Positions 1 to 11,175 of a stretch of 64,000 nt of DNA are shown piece after piece. Position 1 is the stretch's first letter. Each line of letters begins with the position of its first letter. Origin of the DNA: Pyropia haitanensis (taxonomy: Eukaryota; Rhodophyta; Bangiophyceae; Bangiales; Bangiaceae); NCBI GenBank assembly GCA_008729055.1, contig SDUX01000002.1:5953381-6017380 (forward strand), read 5' to 3'. The translations under genes were made by a program, and so were the position numbers. The notes under the pieces were generated by a model, which had not been told where the DNA came from, did no database searches, and was given only the letters and a program-made list of their open reading frames with translations.

Positions 1-1026
1 TTTGCGGTCATGAGCGACACATGCCGTGAAGACCGCTGTTCCGTATGCCACATGGATGCGCTGTGTATGGCTGGTTTGTGGCGGTGGAGGGGAGGGGGAC
101 GGGGGAGGTATGCATGCGGGCAGGGGGGGGCGGGGAAAGTAGGAAGAAGAACGAAGAAGTTGGGCACATCTCGCGCCCGAGTCGTCCGAAGATCGCCAGG
201 CCGATCGGATGCGCACAGGGGCCACGAACGGTGGATGACTCTGGACCACTATTGAATCAGAGCTCTTGACCTCGTTCAGCAGAGCAATATGTTACATCCG
301 CTATCGATGTGTATGGGATTCGAACTGGCCGACCCAACCTACTATCGGTTAATTTGACGGCTTTCGTGAGGTGCTGTGCGGGGGACGGGCCCCGCCTCGG
401 CCAATCGGCAGGCTCTGCGAATGCGTGTGCACGTGCATCGCGTTGAATTTCTCCATCCACGGAATATCTACTCAACGGTAGCCTACGACAGCGCTGCCTC
501 GTGGATCAATCCAACGCGCGGGTTGCGGTCGCGAGCTCCACCCGATCCGCGTCCGCCTCGCCGCCCCCCGTCCCTCTCGCCGACCCCCCCGTCCCACCCA
601 ACACGTCGGCCGCGTCACGTCATTGCCGGCGCCGGCGCGGAGCAACACCAGGGCATCTGTTGAGGATGGGCGTCGTGCCGACGTTCGCCCCGTACGGTGG
701 GAGCAGACGTAGGGTCGGGGGGCAGGCCCCGCGTGTGAAAGAGACGAGGGCGGTCGCGGACGGGAGCGCAAGGGGCCGAGCAGAGACAAAAAAAAAAAGA
801 ATAGGCCACCGAGGTCTCTCGGACCGCATCACGGCTGGCGGCCCGCCGCCGCGGGGGACTGCCACGCGGCCGTGCGACCGTCCCCAACGCCACCACCGAA
901 TCACGTGCCCACCGCATCTGACACCAGCACCCCCCTGCCGCCGTTTCATGCCCACCCCCGCCTCCCAGCCCCGACCCCGATTCCACGCTGGTGCCTTCCC
1001 CCCAGCTGCCGCCGCCGTTGCCGTCA
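1..1026. other. intergenic, 3' flank of the SUMO protease gene
   Basis: I see no gene here. The frames on both strands are short and composition-driven. The only notable element is an A11 tract at 788-798, which reads as a T-run downstream of the stop codon of the neighbouring minus-strand protease gene. A TTCGAA-containing stretch near 316-330 was tested as a tRNA T-arm and does not pair. Confidence 0.6.
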
Positions 1027-2653
1027 TCATTGGGCCTGCCGCACCAGCAGCTCCGCACACATTCGCCGCCGAAAGTAGGTGATGTGGCGCCCTCCCCACG
1101 CCCACACCTCCCCCCCCCGGCCCGCCTCGAGGGCCTCGGCAAAGCGGCACGCAAACACCCCACAGTCGTCGCTGTTCTCCTGCTGCGGACAGTCCGAGCC
1201 GTGCTGCACGGTCGTCCACGCGTCGAGCGTGTCGAGCACCTCCGCCTTGCCTCGCTGCTTGGCCTCGTCGCCCACCCACCGCAGTAGGGCGTCGACCACT
1301 GTCGACGCTCGTGACCCGAGTGAGTCGTAGTACGACACGGTGCGCGACCGAAAGTCGAGCGCGGCCAGCGCCCAGTGCGTGTTGGCCACGTTGATCGGCA
1401 CGACAAAGAGGTCGTACGAGAACACGTCCACCTTGCGGGTCCACCGGCGGACGCCGACGTAGTCGTAGCCCAGGCGAGGGGGGCACAGCTTGGCGTAGAA
1501 AAAGGTCGACTGGAAGTAGACCCGCGGGTGGTGGTCTGGGTTGGCCGCCACCCGCCGCTCGTTGCGGTCCGACAGCAGGTTGATGTACCCGTTGATAACT
1601 TCGTCGTTGAGCCACTGGCCAGGCAGCAGCCGCGCCGCGTCTGCACGGCGAAGGGGGATGTTGCGGTGCTCCACGAGGACCTCTTGCTCTTCCGCTTCGG
1701 TGTCAGCGCGCGCCCACGCCCGCTTCACCCGCCGCCGAGACGCGGCCGTCAGCGGCGCCAGCGGCGAGTCCCCCTCCACCGCAACCCCCGCCGCCGCCTC
1801 GTCCGCGTCGCCGTCCGCCTCAGCAATGTCCTCCCCCGCGTACTCCCCCCAGTCGTCGGCCCAGCCCGCCCAGTCTACCTCGCCCGTGTCCGCGTCGGCG
1901 GCCGCCGCGGCCGCCGCCGCCGCCTCGGCCGCGGCCGCCGCCTCGGCCTTGCGCGCGGCGATGCTATCGACGACGGCGAGCGCGTCGGCCTTGCGGCTCG
2001 CCGCGGCGCGGCGGCTCGACTCGAGGACGGCCAGCTCGTGCGCGAGCCGCTCCTCCCGCACTGCCGCCGTGCCGCCCGTGGCGGCCACCTTGGCCGCCGC
2101 CGCTGCCGCCGCCGCCGCGGCCGCCGCAAAGCGCGCGTCCGACCCCGCCGCCGCAGTGGGCGACACGACACGCGCGCGCGCCATCTTGGCGACGAACCGC
2201 GGGTTGGCCATGTACGACGCCATCGCGCTGGTGAAGAGCGCGTCGCCGAGGCCCAGCGGCGGCGCCAGCACCCCGCTTCGGCCGCCCGCAGCGCCCGCCG
2301 CAGCCGCGCCAGGCGCGGCCGTGCCGCCCCCGCCGGGCCCGGCCGTCACGCCCGTGATGACGGCGGCGCCCGCGTGGGCGGCCGCCACCGCCGCCGCCGG
2401 CGCGGAGGCGGCGGCGGCCGACGCGCGGCGGCCTCCGTCCAGCCCACCCCATCCCCCTCCCGCTGCAGCCACCCGCCCAGGCGGCGGTGTTGGGACCGAC
2501 ACGGGCGACGCCGCGGCGCCGCCCGCCCAGAGGGCGCTCCCCTTTCTCATCCCGCCGCCGGCGGTGCCCGCCGCAGAGCCCGCAAACGATAGCCGCCGCA
2601 CCGCCCCGCGCGGGCTGGGCGGCCCGCCGCCGCCCAAGCCCGCCAGCCCCACC

Positions 2654-2702
<49 letters not shown>

Positions 2703-3687
2703 TGCCCGCCGCCGACGGCAGCCGTGCGGCGGGTATGGATGTGGCAAAGCCGCGGCGGGCCCCCCCGGGGGTGGTCGGCGAGCGGGCCATCCCAAAAAGA
2801 CCCCCCGAGCTGCCGCCGCCGCCGCCGCCGGGGCGCCCCACCACCGGCCACGCAAACGGGTCGGGGCGCACGTCGGGAGAGGCGGCCGCCCACCACCCGC
2901 CACCGTCGTCACCGCCGCCACCGCCGCCGCCGCCGCCACCGCCGTCACCACCGCCCCGCTGGGGTACCGACGCCGTCCGGCCGGTCGGCCGCGCCGCCGC
3001 CCGCCGGCGGCGGGCGGGCGTAGCGCCGCGCGGTGGCCGGCCCGGCGCCACGGCCGTGGCGCCCGCGTAAAAGGAGGCCCCGCTGGCGGGGCGGGTGAGG
3101 AGGCCCAGCGGCGTCGGCGGCGGCAGCCGGAACCCCAATGCCGGGGCGGGAGGCCGGCGGCGGGGGGGGGAGGCCGACGCCCGCACCGCCCCCGACGCGC
3201 CCCGCCGGCGCTTGGACGGCGGCGGCGACGGCTCCGCCGCGGCCGCCGACGCGTCGCGCCCGGCACCACCCGCCGCCGACGCCGCCGGTTCCGCGCCCTC
3301 AGCCGGGGGCGGCACCGCCGCCGTGGCAGCGCCAAAGGAAGTACGGTGCCCCGACGACGGCCGGGGCGCGTCGTCGGCCGCACGTGCCGCACCGCCGCCG
3401 CCGCCGCCGCCGGCTGCCGCCGGTGGTGGTGGCTGCCACGCAACGCCACCGGCGCCCCCAACGGCACTGGCCCCGTCGGCGGCGGCGGCACCGGCGGCCG
3501 CCGCGGCGGTGGCGGCGGCGCCCCAAGCGTCGGGGACCCCCCCCGCGGCGTCGCCGTCGCGGCGGCGCTTGCGGCGGGGCGTGCCGCGGACGGCGGCGGC
3601 CACCTCGGCGAGGCCGTCGCCGACCGTTTCCAGGCCCGACGTGAGGGTGCGCGAAAACGCAGACGCCAGCGAGGCGATGGAGTCCAT
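1027..3687 (-). CDS. Ulp1/SENP-type SUMO protease (peptidase family C48)
   Basis: Cysteine protease expected to mature SUMO precursors and remove SUMO from nuclear proteins. The single-exon product is 886 residues. The start at 3687 has a Kozak-like context (GCCATGG on the minus strand); an in-frame upstream ATG at 3843 opens a Pro/Arg-rich stretch and was not chosen. Residues 1 to about 650 are low complexity, with long Gly, Ala and Pro runs, an early basic patch (KRRRD) and an acidic block before the catalytic domain. The C-terminal 220 residues form a C48 domain: the LPGQWLNDEVINGY motif, then His771 (NTHWALA), Asp788 (YYDSLG), the oxyanion Gln836 and Cys842 (DDCGVFACRF). The His-Asp spacing and the Gln six residues before Cys match the family. 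The order and residues support an active enzyme. Human SENPs and yeast Ulp1 also carry long variable N-termini. The gene is divergent from the FBPase gene. Confidence 0.9.
2654..2697. repeat. (CCG)n triplet run inside the SUMO protease gene
   Basis: An uninterrupted CCG run of about 44 bases encodes a poly-Gly tract on the minus strand within the variable N-terminal half of the SUMO protease. A second interrupted CCG/CCA run lies at about 2911-2950. Both are in frame with the gene and do not touch the catalytic domain. Confidence 0.85.
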
Positions 3688-4443
3688 GGCGGTCGCCCGC
3701 GGGCGGGCGGACCGGGGGGGGGGGGGGAGGGCGGACGGGCGCGGGCGGGAACGCGCGGCGGGCCCACGCGGCCGCGCGCCACGCCGCGGCGGCCGCGGCG
3801 CGCGCGGGGGGCGGGCAAACACGGGGCACGGATTGCCACGCACGGGCGCGGTCGGGCGGGGTGTTTAGGGGCAGACCCGATACTCAAATGACGCAAAGAC
3901 ACACAAAATTAACAGGAACAAGTCAGCACCAGGAAATTGGGGACTACCTCTCATCAAATACCATACGAACAAAAAATGGTGGTCGTGTACTTATTGTCAA
4001 CATCGAATTCATTCGATTTGTCGACCGGGCTAGACAGATTCCTAATGGAACGCGTCTCTGATTCATGTCACGACAGCTCTCGTGCCGGGGGCCATGACTG
4101 GCCTCTCCGATCTCTTCCCCACATCTGGGGACAATGCTGTCGGGCTGCCCACCTCACACAGCCTGTGGCGGGGATGTGTTTGCAAAGCACCGCAATGCCA
4201 TTGGCCCACCGGAACTGGCAGGCCTCGGTGTGGACCTCTGACAGGGACGGTGGCATTGATCGAGCCCCCCCGGGCAGCACCCCCCCACGATAATACCTGC
4301 TGGCATTGCCAGACCCACCGCGCTCGACGCTCCCCGGCGTCCGTCGACTTGGTCTGCATCCCCGTCCCTGTCCCGGCTGCTGGCTGTCCGCGTTTGTGAG
4401 CACAGCCTGTGGTGCTGCCTCTCGTTCCTCACCACCATCCACC
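3688..4443. promoter_or_regulatory. shared upstream region of SUMO protease (-) and FBPase (+)
   Basis: This 756-base gap separates two divergent genes and must hold both promoters. Bases about 3880-4060 are clearly more AT-rich than the rest of the window. An inverted CCAAT pentamer (ATTGG, 4200-4204) lies about 240 bases upstream of the FBPase ATG. No convincing TATA element was recognised. The role is inferred from gene arrangement. Confidence 0.4.
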
Positions 4444-5789
4444 ATGGATGCCCTGAAGAGCAACATTGCGAGCATCGTGGGCGGCGATGGGACGGGCGAC
4501 CGGGCGCCGACGGGCCTCGAGGGCCTCGACTCGGTCACCCTCACCCGCTTTGTGCTGCACGGCCAAAAGTCGCATACAGAGGCCAAGGGAGACCTGACCA
4601 TGCTGCTCGCCGCGGTGCAGCTGGCGTGCAAGGTCACCGAGACGTGCGTGCGGCGGGCGGGCATTGCCAACCTGTACGGCCTGGCCGGATCGGGCAACGT
4701 GCAGGGGGAGGACCAGAAGAAGCTGGACATCATTGCCAATGACACCTTCAAGGTGAACATCCAGTCGTCGGGCAAGTGCTGCGTGATGGTGTCGGAGGAG
4801 GAGGACCTGGCCATCCTGTGCGACCGCACGTACAACACGGGCAAGTACGCCATTGCGTTTGACCCGCTGGACGGCAGCAGCAACATTGACGCCAACGTGT
4901 CGATTGGCTCCATCTTTGCCATCTACAAGATTAGCGACCCGGCCGCTATCACGACGCCGCAGGAGGCGGCCAAGGAGATCCTCCAGCCCGGCCGCAAGAT
5001 GGTGTGCGCCGGCTACGCCATGTACGGCAGCGCGACCAACCTGGTGATCAGCATGGGCGAGGGCGTCCACGGCTTCACCCTGGACCCGTCGCTGGGCGAG
5101 TTTGTGCTGACCGACCCCAACATGAGGATTCCCAGCCGCGGCAAGATCTACTCGGTCAACGAGGGCAACGCCCGCATGTGGGACCCAGCAACGACCGAGT
5201 ACATCAAGGGGCTCAAGTACCCCGAGGACCCGGATAAGAAGGCGTACGCGCTGCGCTACATTGGTTCCATGGTGGCGGACATCCACCGCACGTTGCTGGT
5301 ACGTCGGGGGGGCGTGGCCTACGCGGTGTGGTCGACTCTGTGTCGCCTGTCATTGTCTGCTGTTGTGTGCTGTGTGTCTGTGTGTTGGGCGATGCAGCAG
5401 CAGCGGGCTGTGGCATGCATGCTGTTCCCATCTCTGTCTTGCCAATGGCTCGTTAACGCTGTTTTCCTCTGTGGCTGTGATCGTCTGCTATGTTGTTCTG
5501 CGGTTGTGCCGCTCCTGTCACATCTCTGTTCGCCATCTTTCAGTATGGCGGTGTCTTCATCTACCCCGCTGACGCCAAGAGCCCCGACGGCAAGCTGCGC
5601 CTGCTGTACGAGGCGGCGCCGATGGCCTTCCTCATCCACCACGCCGGCGGCAAGTCCACGACGGGCTCGCAGGACATTCTGGATGTGGTGCCTACGGGCA
5701 TCCACCAGCGCGTTCCCGTGTACATGGGCTCCCCAGAGGACGTGGCGGACTTTGAGGCTGTCCACGCCAAGGTCAACAACTCAGTCTAA
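4444..5789 (+). CDS. FBP: fructose-1,6-bisphosphatase, cytosolic type
   Basis: Hydrolyses fructose-1,6-bisphosphate to fructose-6-phosphate plus phosphate in gluconeogenesis and sucrose/floridoside-type carbon export. Exon 1 is 4444-5298 and exon 2 is 5544-5789. The intron is GTACGT...CTTTCAG in phase 0, and the junction rebuilds the conserved ADIHRTLL/YGGVF run. The product is 366 residues, near the usual 330-360. The start has a strong context (ACCATGG). Visible motifs: the N-terminal AMP-site segment GDLTMLL, the metal/active-site motif FDPLDGSSNID at residues 139-149 (Asp140 and Asp143), a substrate-binding region around AGYAMYGSA, and the closing GKLRLLYEAAP block. No transit peptide is present and the Cys-bearing redox loop of chloroplast FBPase is absent, so this is the cytosolic AMP-sensitive form rather than the thioredoxin-regulated one. 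Identification is secure; localisation is inferred from the missing leader. Confidence 0.97.
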
Positions 5790-7197
5790 GCTTTCCCCTT
5801 GTCCCTATTGGTTGCTCATTTTTTGCGACACTGTGTCCCTCTTTGCAGCGGTGGCCGGCCGACGTGGTGTGTGTTGTAGAGCCTGCGCGACCGTGCGTTC
5901 CCTCATTTTTCTTTTTCTCTTTCAGGCCTGTTTGCTCTCCATGGGCCCCGGTTCTCTCGTCGTGCCGGTTGCGTGCCGCGCTGTGCGCACTCGTGTGTTT
6001 TTTTAAAAGCAGACTCGACTCCGCACCCCTGTTCGATGCGTCGTGGTGGGTGACTGCCCGCGGCCTGCCCCGCCCGCCCTCCCCCCCCCCCCCCGCCCGT
6101 CCCGTGCGGCGGCGGCGGGGGCGAGGCTCGTGGTGTCACAAAGGCGCCGCCACGGGTCTTGCCCTGCGCGGCGGCGTCGTGCGCTCCCCCACCCCACACC
6201 CCAATGACAGCGCCTGCCCCGTGCGCTTACCGTCGGGTTGCGGGGATTGCCTGTCCGTCACGATGGGGGGGGCGTCCGCTGCTCCTGCGGCTACGTGACC
6301 CGCCACGCATGGTCTGTCGGCCTCGCCGGCCGCGGCTGGCCTGGTTGCCACCCCGTGCGGCCGATTGGTACAGCGTTTTGGTATCGTGTAGGGTGGGCCT
6401 GGCAGTCCAGGCGCTCGGCCTGATGATGGTGCACAGCCTGGGCAGGGTCCCTCGCGCAAAGCCCAGTCGCGGGGCGTCCCCAACCCCCCCCCTCGCCATC
6501 CCCGAGGCCACAGCACCTCCCTCTTTGTGGCAATGTCCATGTTCTCCTTCCTTCTTTCTCACCGGGCGCGCCGCCTTGGCCACTCCAGTAGCCCATCCAA
6601 AGGCGCCCACACGCGCGTGCCACGCGACGCGCCGCCGGCGAGCCGGGCCTGCTGCCGCACCGTGAGGTGATCCCCCACGCACCACCCGGCGCCCCGCGGC
6701 CGTCTGCCGGTCAAGACCGGCAAAGGGAGGCACCTGTTGGTTCCCCTTCTACCCCCCCAGCCGCCCCAGGGACCCCCGCGGTCGTTCGTTCCTCACACAA
6801 ACACCACCACTCCCCCCGCCCCGACCCACATCCGCGGTTGCTCTTCCCTGGAAACCGTCCATTGCGCGCAGCATGGGGCGCTAGCGCCGGGCCCACGTAG
6901 AGGCCATGCCGCGCGGCCATCGCCTGGCGGCTGGGGAGGCGTGCTGTGCACACGTCCACGCGCGCGCGCGTGCGCGCACGGCCGGCGTGCAGGGAGGGGG
7001 GCGCGCGGTCGGACGCGGCCCGCCATTGTCGTCGCGCTGGCGCACGTCCCGACCGCGAGGCGTGGACAGCAGCGTCGCCACCGACGCCTCTGCTGGCCCA
7101 GCCCACCCTCTGGCGCCCCGCACTCGGAGCGACGGGACACCACCAGCAGAGAACGATCAACCCATCCAACCGGTTTACAATAGACAGCGCGCCGGCA
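5790..7197. other. intergenic between two converging genes
   Basis: This 1.4 kb gap between the convergent FBPase and secreted-protein genes contains C-runs (about 6078-6092) and an alternating CG/TG purine-pyrimidine stretch near 6957-6982 that could adopt Z-DNA. I see no protein-like frame and no RNA gene. Confidence 0.5.
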
Positions 7198-8723
7198 CTA
7201 GCGGACGCGGCCAAAGCTGTCCGACGGCTCGTAGGCGGACAGCCAGCGCTGGATAAACGAACGCCGCGGCTCGCAAGACCTGTCCGCGCCGGTGCCAGTC
7301 AAGACGTACCGAGACGACGGCACCGTGTCGCACCAGAGGCCGCCCATAAAGTCGCACTTGTGGCTGGGGGTGGTGTCCCCCACCACGTCACACTTGCCTT
7401 GGCTGGCAGGCTCCACCTTGGTCGCACCGGGCGGCGGACGGATGAGCGAGCACTGGCAGCCGCACGTGAGGGTCAGCTCCGAGAAGAACGCCACAGACTT
7501 GGGATCCGTCCGCGACCGTTGCTACCGACGCCAGCGGGAGGGGGAGGGGCGATGACGGCAGCAACAGGCAAAAGTGCAGACCACGCGGTCAAAGAGAACC
7601 ACAAACCAGAGCCACGCGTACAGTAGCAGGGAACCACCATCCGTGTGAGTGACACAGCACTCGTCTGAAGCGACGACAACGACCAAAATCATAACACGAG
7701 AACAGCAGAGTTTGCAGAAAGCACACTCAGACGTACCGTGACCGCATATACAATGACCAGCTTGTCCACAGGCTCGGTGTACTTGACAAACGCCTTGCAC
7801 CTGCCGGTGGAGTCCTGGAGGAAAGGACAGTCTGTTGATCGGGTCATGCAGCCATCAAAGCACACCATCCGACCATGAGCGTCATATCGGCGTCAGCCAC
7901 AAACACACCCAGGTTAGCTCATGTGCCCCTCCGCCAGCTGATCGCAACCCCCCCCACCCCCCTGGGGTACCATGAATGCTTCACACGAGCTTGCCCTGTT
8001 CAGGGCAGCAGCAAGACCTCTTCATCAATCGCTCACATCGCAGCAGGCGCCGCCCACTCGTTCCGTACTCGTTGGCGTCTCCGCCAGGTAGGCTGCCCCA
8101 TCAATGAGCAGCCCCGCCTCGGCGGGGAGTCCCACCGCCGTCAGCGACGCGGGCGGCATTGCAAACCGCCGCACGCCGACGAGCGCCCCCTGCGCCGTCG
8201 ACAGCTGCGGGAGCACCAGCTGCCCGCCCGCCGCGCCCAGCGACGTCATCGTCTCGCGCCACCCGTCGGCCGGGTCCGCCGCGTCGACCTGCGCGTCAAT
8301 GTCTTCGAGCACAAACGACGGGGTAAAGCGGAAGCCGTTGGCCTCGAGCACGACCGCCTGGAAGGAGGTGTAGCTGGCCACGCCCGCCCCGGTCGGCACG
8401 CCCGTCACGCACTCGCTGGCGTGGTCGGCGGCGTCGGTGGTGCCCCGGCTCATCGTCGTGTGGTTGCTGGCCGCGTCTGGGTAGGCCCGGCCGGTCACCC
8501 AGTTGGGCCGCGTCGTGCAGCCGTCCACGTCCACGATGCGCGCGCGCACCTGCCGGCCGTCGCGGAGGGTCAGCAAGTCCCCGGGCGCCGACAGCACCTG
8601 GTGGCCGGCAAAGGCCACGCACGAGCCGCCGCCCGCGGCCGAGGCGGCGGCGGCCGTCGCTAGCAGCACCGCCGCGGACGCGGCGGCGACCTTGGCAGCG
8701 ACCGCACGGCGCACCGCGGCCAT
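7198..8723 (-). CDS. secreted Cys-rich protein of unknown function
   Basis: Not recognised as a named family. Three exons on the minus strand, all in phase 0: 8723-8037, 7814-7737 and 7521-7198. Donors are GTGAGC and GTACGT. Acceptors are a strong pyrimidine tract ending CTCCAG, and CGGTAG. The spliced product is 362 residues. The start at 8723 has context GCCATGG. Residues 1-29 form a signal peptide (basic start, Ala/Leu/Val core, ASAA end), so the protein should enter the secretory pathway. The mature part has a segment FVLEDIDAQVD...DGW and later VDKLVIVYAVT leading into a FSELTLTCGCQC stretch. This resembles beta-sandwich surface proteins in which a DID motif is followed by a PVD-L-I-Y strand, a weak inference. 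The last 110 residues hold about ten cysteines. Exon junctions are supported because all phases agree and the beta-strand pattern continues across them. It could be a cell-wall or matrix protein. Confidence 0.7.
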
Positions 8724-8792
8724 GGCGACGAGGCGATGGCGAGCGCGACCGGCACACCAGGTGGAACCAGGCGTGAGCATAGGCCGAGCGCC

Positions 8793-9039
8793 AGGGGAGG
8801 GGAGACAGCGTAGTCACCAGGAGGGTACACGACGACGACGACGCCTGTTGCGGCCGCTGGACCCAGAACGGGCGGCAGGGGAGGGGAGACAGCGTAGTCA
8901 CCAGGAGGGTACACGACGACGACGACGCCTGTTGCGGCCGCTGGACCCAGAACGGGCGGCAGGGGAGGGGAGACAGCGTAGTCACCAGGAGGGTACACGA
9001 CGACGACGACGCCTGTTGCGGCCGCTGGACCCAGAACGG
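8793..9039. repeat. 84-base tandem repeat, three copies
   Basis: Copies start at 8793, 8877 and 8961. Copies 1 and 2 are identical over 84 bases, and copy 3 is identical for its first 79 before diverging. Each unit contains a GAC-repeat core and a GCGGCCGC site. The array begins 69 bases upstream of the ATG of the secreted Cys-rich gene (minus strand), so it lies in that gene's 5' leader or promoter. The near-perfect identity points to recent amplification. Confidence 0.95.
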
Positions 9040-9848
9040 ACGCCGCTACTTGTGCAAACGGCATCGCACCGCAGGGGCGACCCGCTGCTCCCAGCCAGCG
9101 ACCCGCGGCAGTACCGTTCGACCAGCCATCACGGGGACAACAGCCAACGTCGCGGGCAAACCACGCGCCCGCCGGTCGGCAGCTGGGACGGGCGGGACGG
9201 ACGCCAAATTCCGCCGCGCCCCGACGCGGACCGCGCCGTCGTCGGCACGCGCGGCTGGCGGCCGCGGCCAAGCGCCGACGCAGGCAGCGCGGCGGCGGCG
9301 GCCGCCGAAAAGGCCGCCGCGAGGGGGGCCAACCCACCCGACGCGTCGCCGCCGGGTGCCGCGGCCGTCGCAACCGCGCCCGCGGAATGCCACCCGCAGC
9401 GGATGGCCGCCGCCTGCCGGGGGTCGCCCGCTGGTCGTCCCGCCCCGACGCACGTGGAGCGGGGACGCGGCACGACCGGGCGCGCCTGACGTGGCGCGCG
9501 CGGCGAGCCAACCGGGATCGCGGCTGACGGCTCTGGATACGTCAGCAGGGAGGATTTGCCCACAGAGCGGAAGCAATTTTACCGACCGTGCCACGTCTCG
9601 AAAAACTCTCCGCGACGTTTCATACGTGTCTATCCATTTATGGAGAAGTTTGATCTTTCCGGCTGATCGACGGTGGCGCACCACCGCCTTTTGTTCTTTG
9701 CATGCGAGAGACGAACGCGTCCCTCTGGGGGGCGTTTGATCACCTGTGATCCGACCCTCCTCCAGAGGGACCGTGGGGCGGGTTCGATCACTTTCGGCGG
9801 TTCGGTACCGCACCCCCCTGCTCCGACCCACCGCCGCCGCCGGCCGGG

Positions 9849-9901
9849 CTCCGACTCACCGCCGGCACGGCTCCGACCCACCGCCGGCACGGCTCCGACG
9901 C
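9849..9901. repeat. 22-base tandem repeat, about 2.4 copies
   Basis: Units beginning CTCCGAC start at 9849, 9871 and 9893, differing by one base between the first two. A longer related unit precedes them at about 9821. The repeat lies in non-coding DNA and no function is evident. Confidence 0.8.
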
Positions 9902-11175
9902 AGCAGGGCACCAGCACCAAATGGAATACCCCAAAAGCAAATCGACGGAAGAGTCTCCTAGGTGGTGAAGCGGCCAAAAACAGTCCACAGGACACAAGCT
10001 GTCGCCCACCACCAGCGTTCGACTCAACCGTCGGCCCGCCACACGAGCAAACTTCAGTTATGGGTGGGTCCAACACGGGCCAAGCACCCGACCAACTCTC
10101 CGCCCCGACCTGATACGGCACGGAGTGGCTCTCTGTCCTTGCTGCGGGCCGGTGGGGGGAGTCGCTGGGCGCGTGCCACCACCACGCGGATCCCGCGCGC
10201 CGCCGCCGCCCCGCCGCCACCGTGGCGCCCGCCGCCGCGCGCACCCGTCGCGGCGACCCTCCCCCCCCCCCCCCCCCCCAACGCCGCCCCCAACGCGCGC
10301 CCGACCACCGCCCCCGTCGGCCGCACCATGCTGCGAGCCCCCCCCCCCCCCCCCCCCGCGCCTCCACCCCGCGGCCGGCGCCGCGTCCCGCACACGTGCC
10401 CCCCCCCCCCCCCCCCCCCTTCCTTCCCCCCTCCCCTACCACTGCACCCCCCACAACCGTCCCCCCCCCGAGCTCCCGCCGACGACAAGGCCCACGGAGG
10501 ACGCCCGCCGGTGGCGCCGTCCGCCCGGCCGCTGTCGGAGGCGGCCGCCGCGGCGGCGCGAGACGGGGCGCGCGCGCGCCGCCCGCCGCGCGCGCCGCCG
10601 GCACTGGCCGTCCTTGGCTGGGGGGTGGCACGCGCCCGCCGCCGCTGCCGCGGCCGCAGGGCGAAGGAGCGGCTGGGGGGGGGGGGGGGGGGGGGGGTGG
10701 GGGGGAGCGCTGGGGTGGCGCGCTGCCAATGGCTGTGGCGGCTGGCCTTGCTGCGGGCGCGTCGCAGCGGCGCCGCGACGCTGGCGGTACAGTATCCCGA
10801 GTGCTGGGGTGGGGAAGCCGGCGGGCGGGGAGGAGCGCGCCAGGTCCCAGGGGGGGGGAGATGAGGTCCGCCCCGTGCCAGCGCCTCACTGCGGGCGATA
10901 AGACCCCGCGGGCAGTGGATGTACGGGGGTGCCCGCCGCTACGGCGCACGCCAGCGCCGCCACCCGCACGCTCCCTCGCCGCCCATCGCCGCTCGGCGAC
11001 CGGGAGCGCCACGCAAAGTCGCGCGCTCAGTCTCCCGCCCATCCCTGCCGCCATTGCTGCTCGCCCCGTCGGCCCGACCAGTCGTCCGCTGTCTCTTCCC
11101 CCCGGCCGTGTCTTCTTCTTGTGGTGGGCTCTTTTGGCGACAACCCCGCCCTCCCCCCCCACCGCCCGTCACGCC

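Larger units (their letters stand above)
8724..11175. other. upstream region of secreted-protein (-) and peroxidase (+) genes
   Basis: This 2.45 kb gap lies between two divergent genes. It contains the 84-base tandem repeat (8793-9039), a 22-base repeat (9849-9901), and many C- and G-runs at 10259-10280, 10340-10357, 10401-10421 and 10676-10698. Long open frames here are Pro/Arg- or Gly-rich on every strand with no recognisable domain, so I call no gene. Confidence 0.5.

Noticed and set aside
310..340. Possible tRNA T-arm (TTCGAA) on the minus strand
   Set aside because: The flanking bases do not form a five-pair T-stem, and no acceptor or anticodon arm is present.
7815..7876. Extension of exon 2 of the secreted protein (CFDGCMTRSTDCPF)
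   Set aside because: It reads as Cys-rich coding sequence, but there is no AG acceptor between it and an in-frame upstream TGA. The pyrimidine-rich acceptor at 7815-7820 is better.
9630..11162. Long minus-strand open frame opposite the peroxidase leader
   Set aside because: Composition is Gly/Arg/Pro-rich with no domain or credible start. It exists because stops are rare at this GC content.
10222..11175. In-frame upstream extension of the peroxidase
   Set aside because: It is Pro/Arg-rich and low complexity. The ATG at 11176 has a good context and is followed by a secretion signal.
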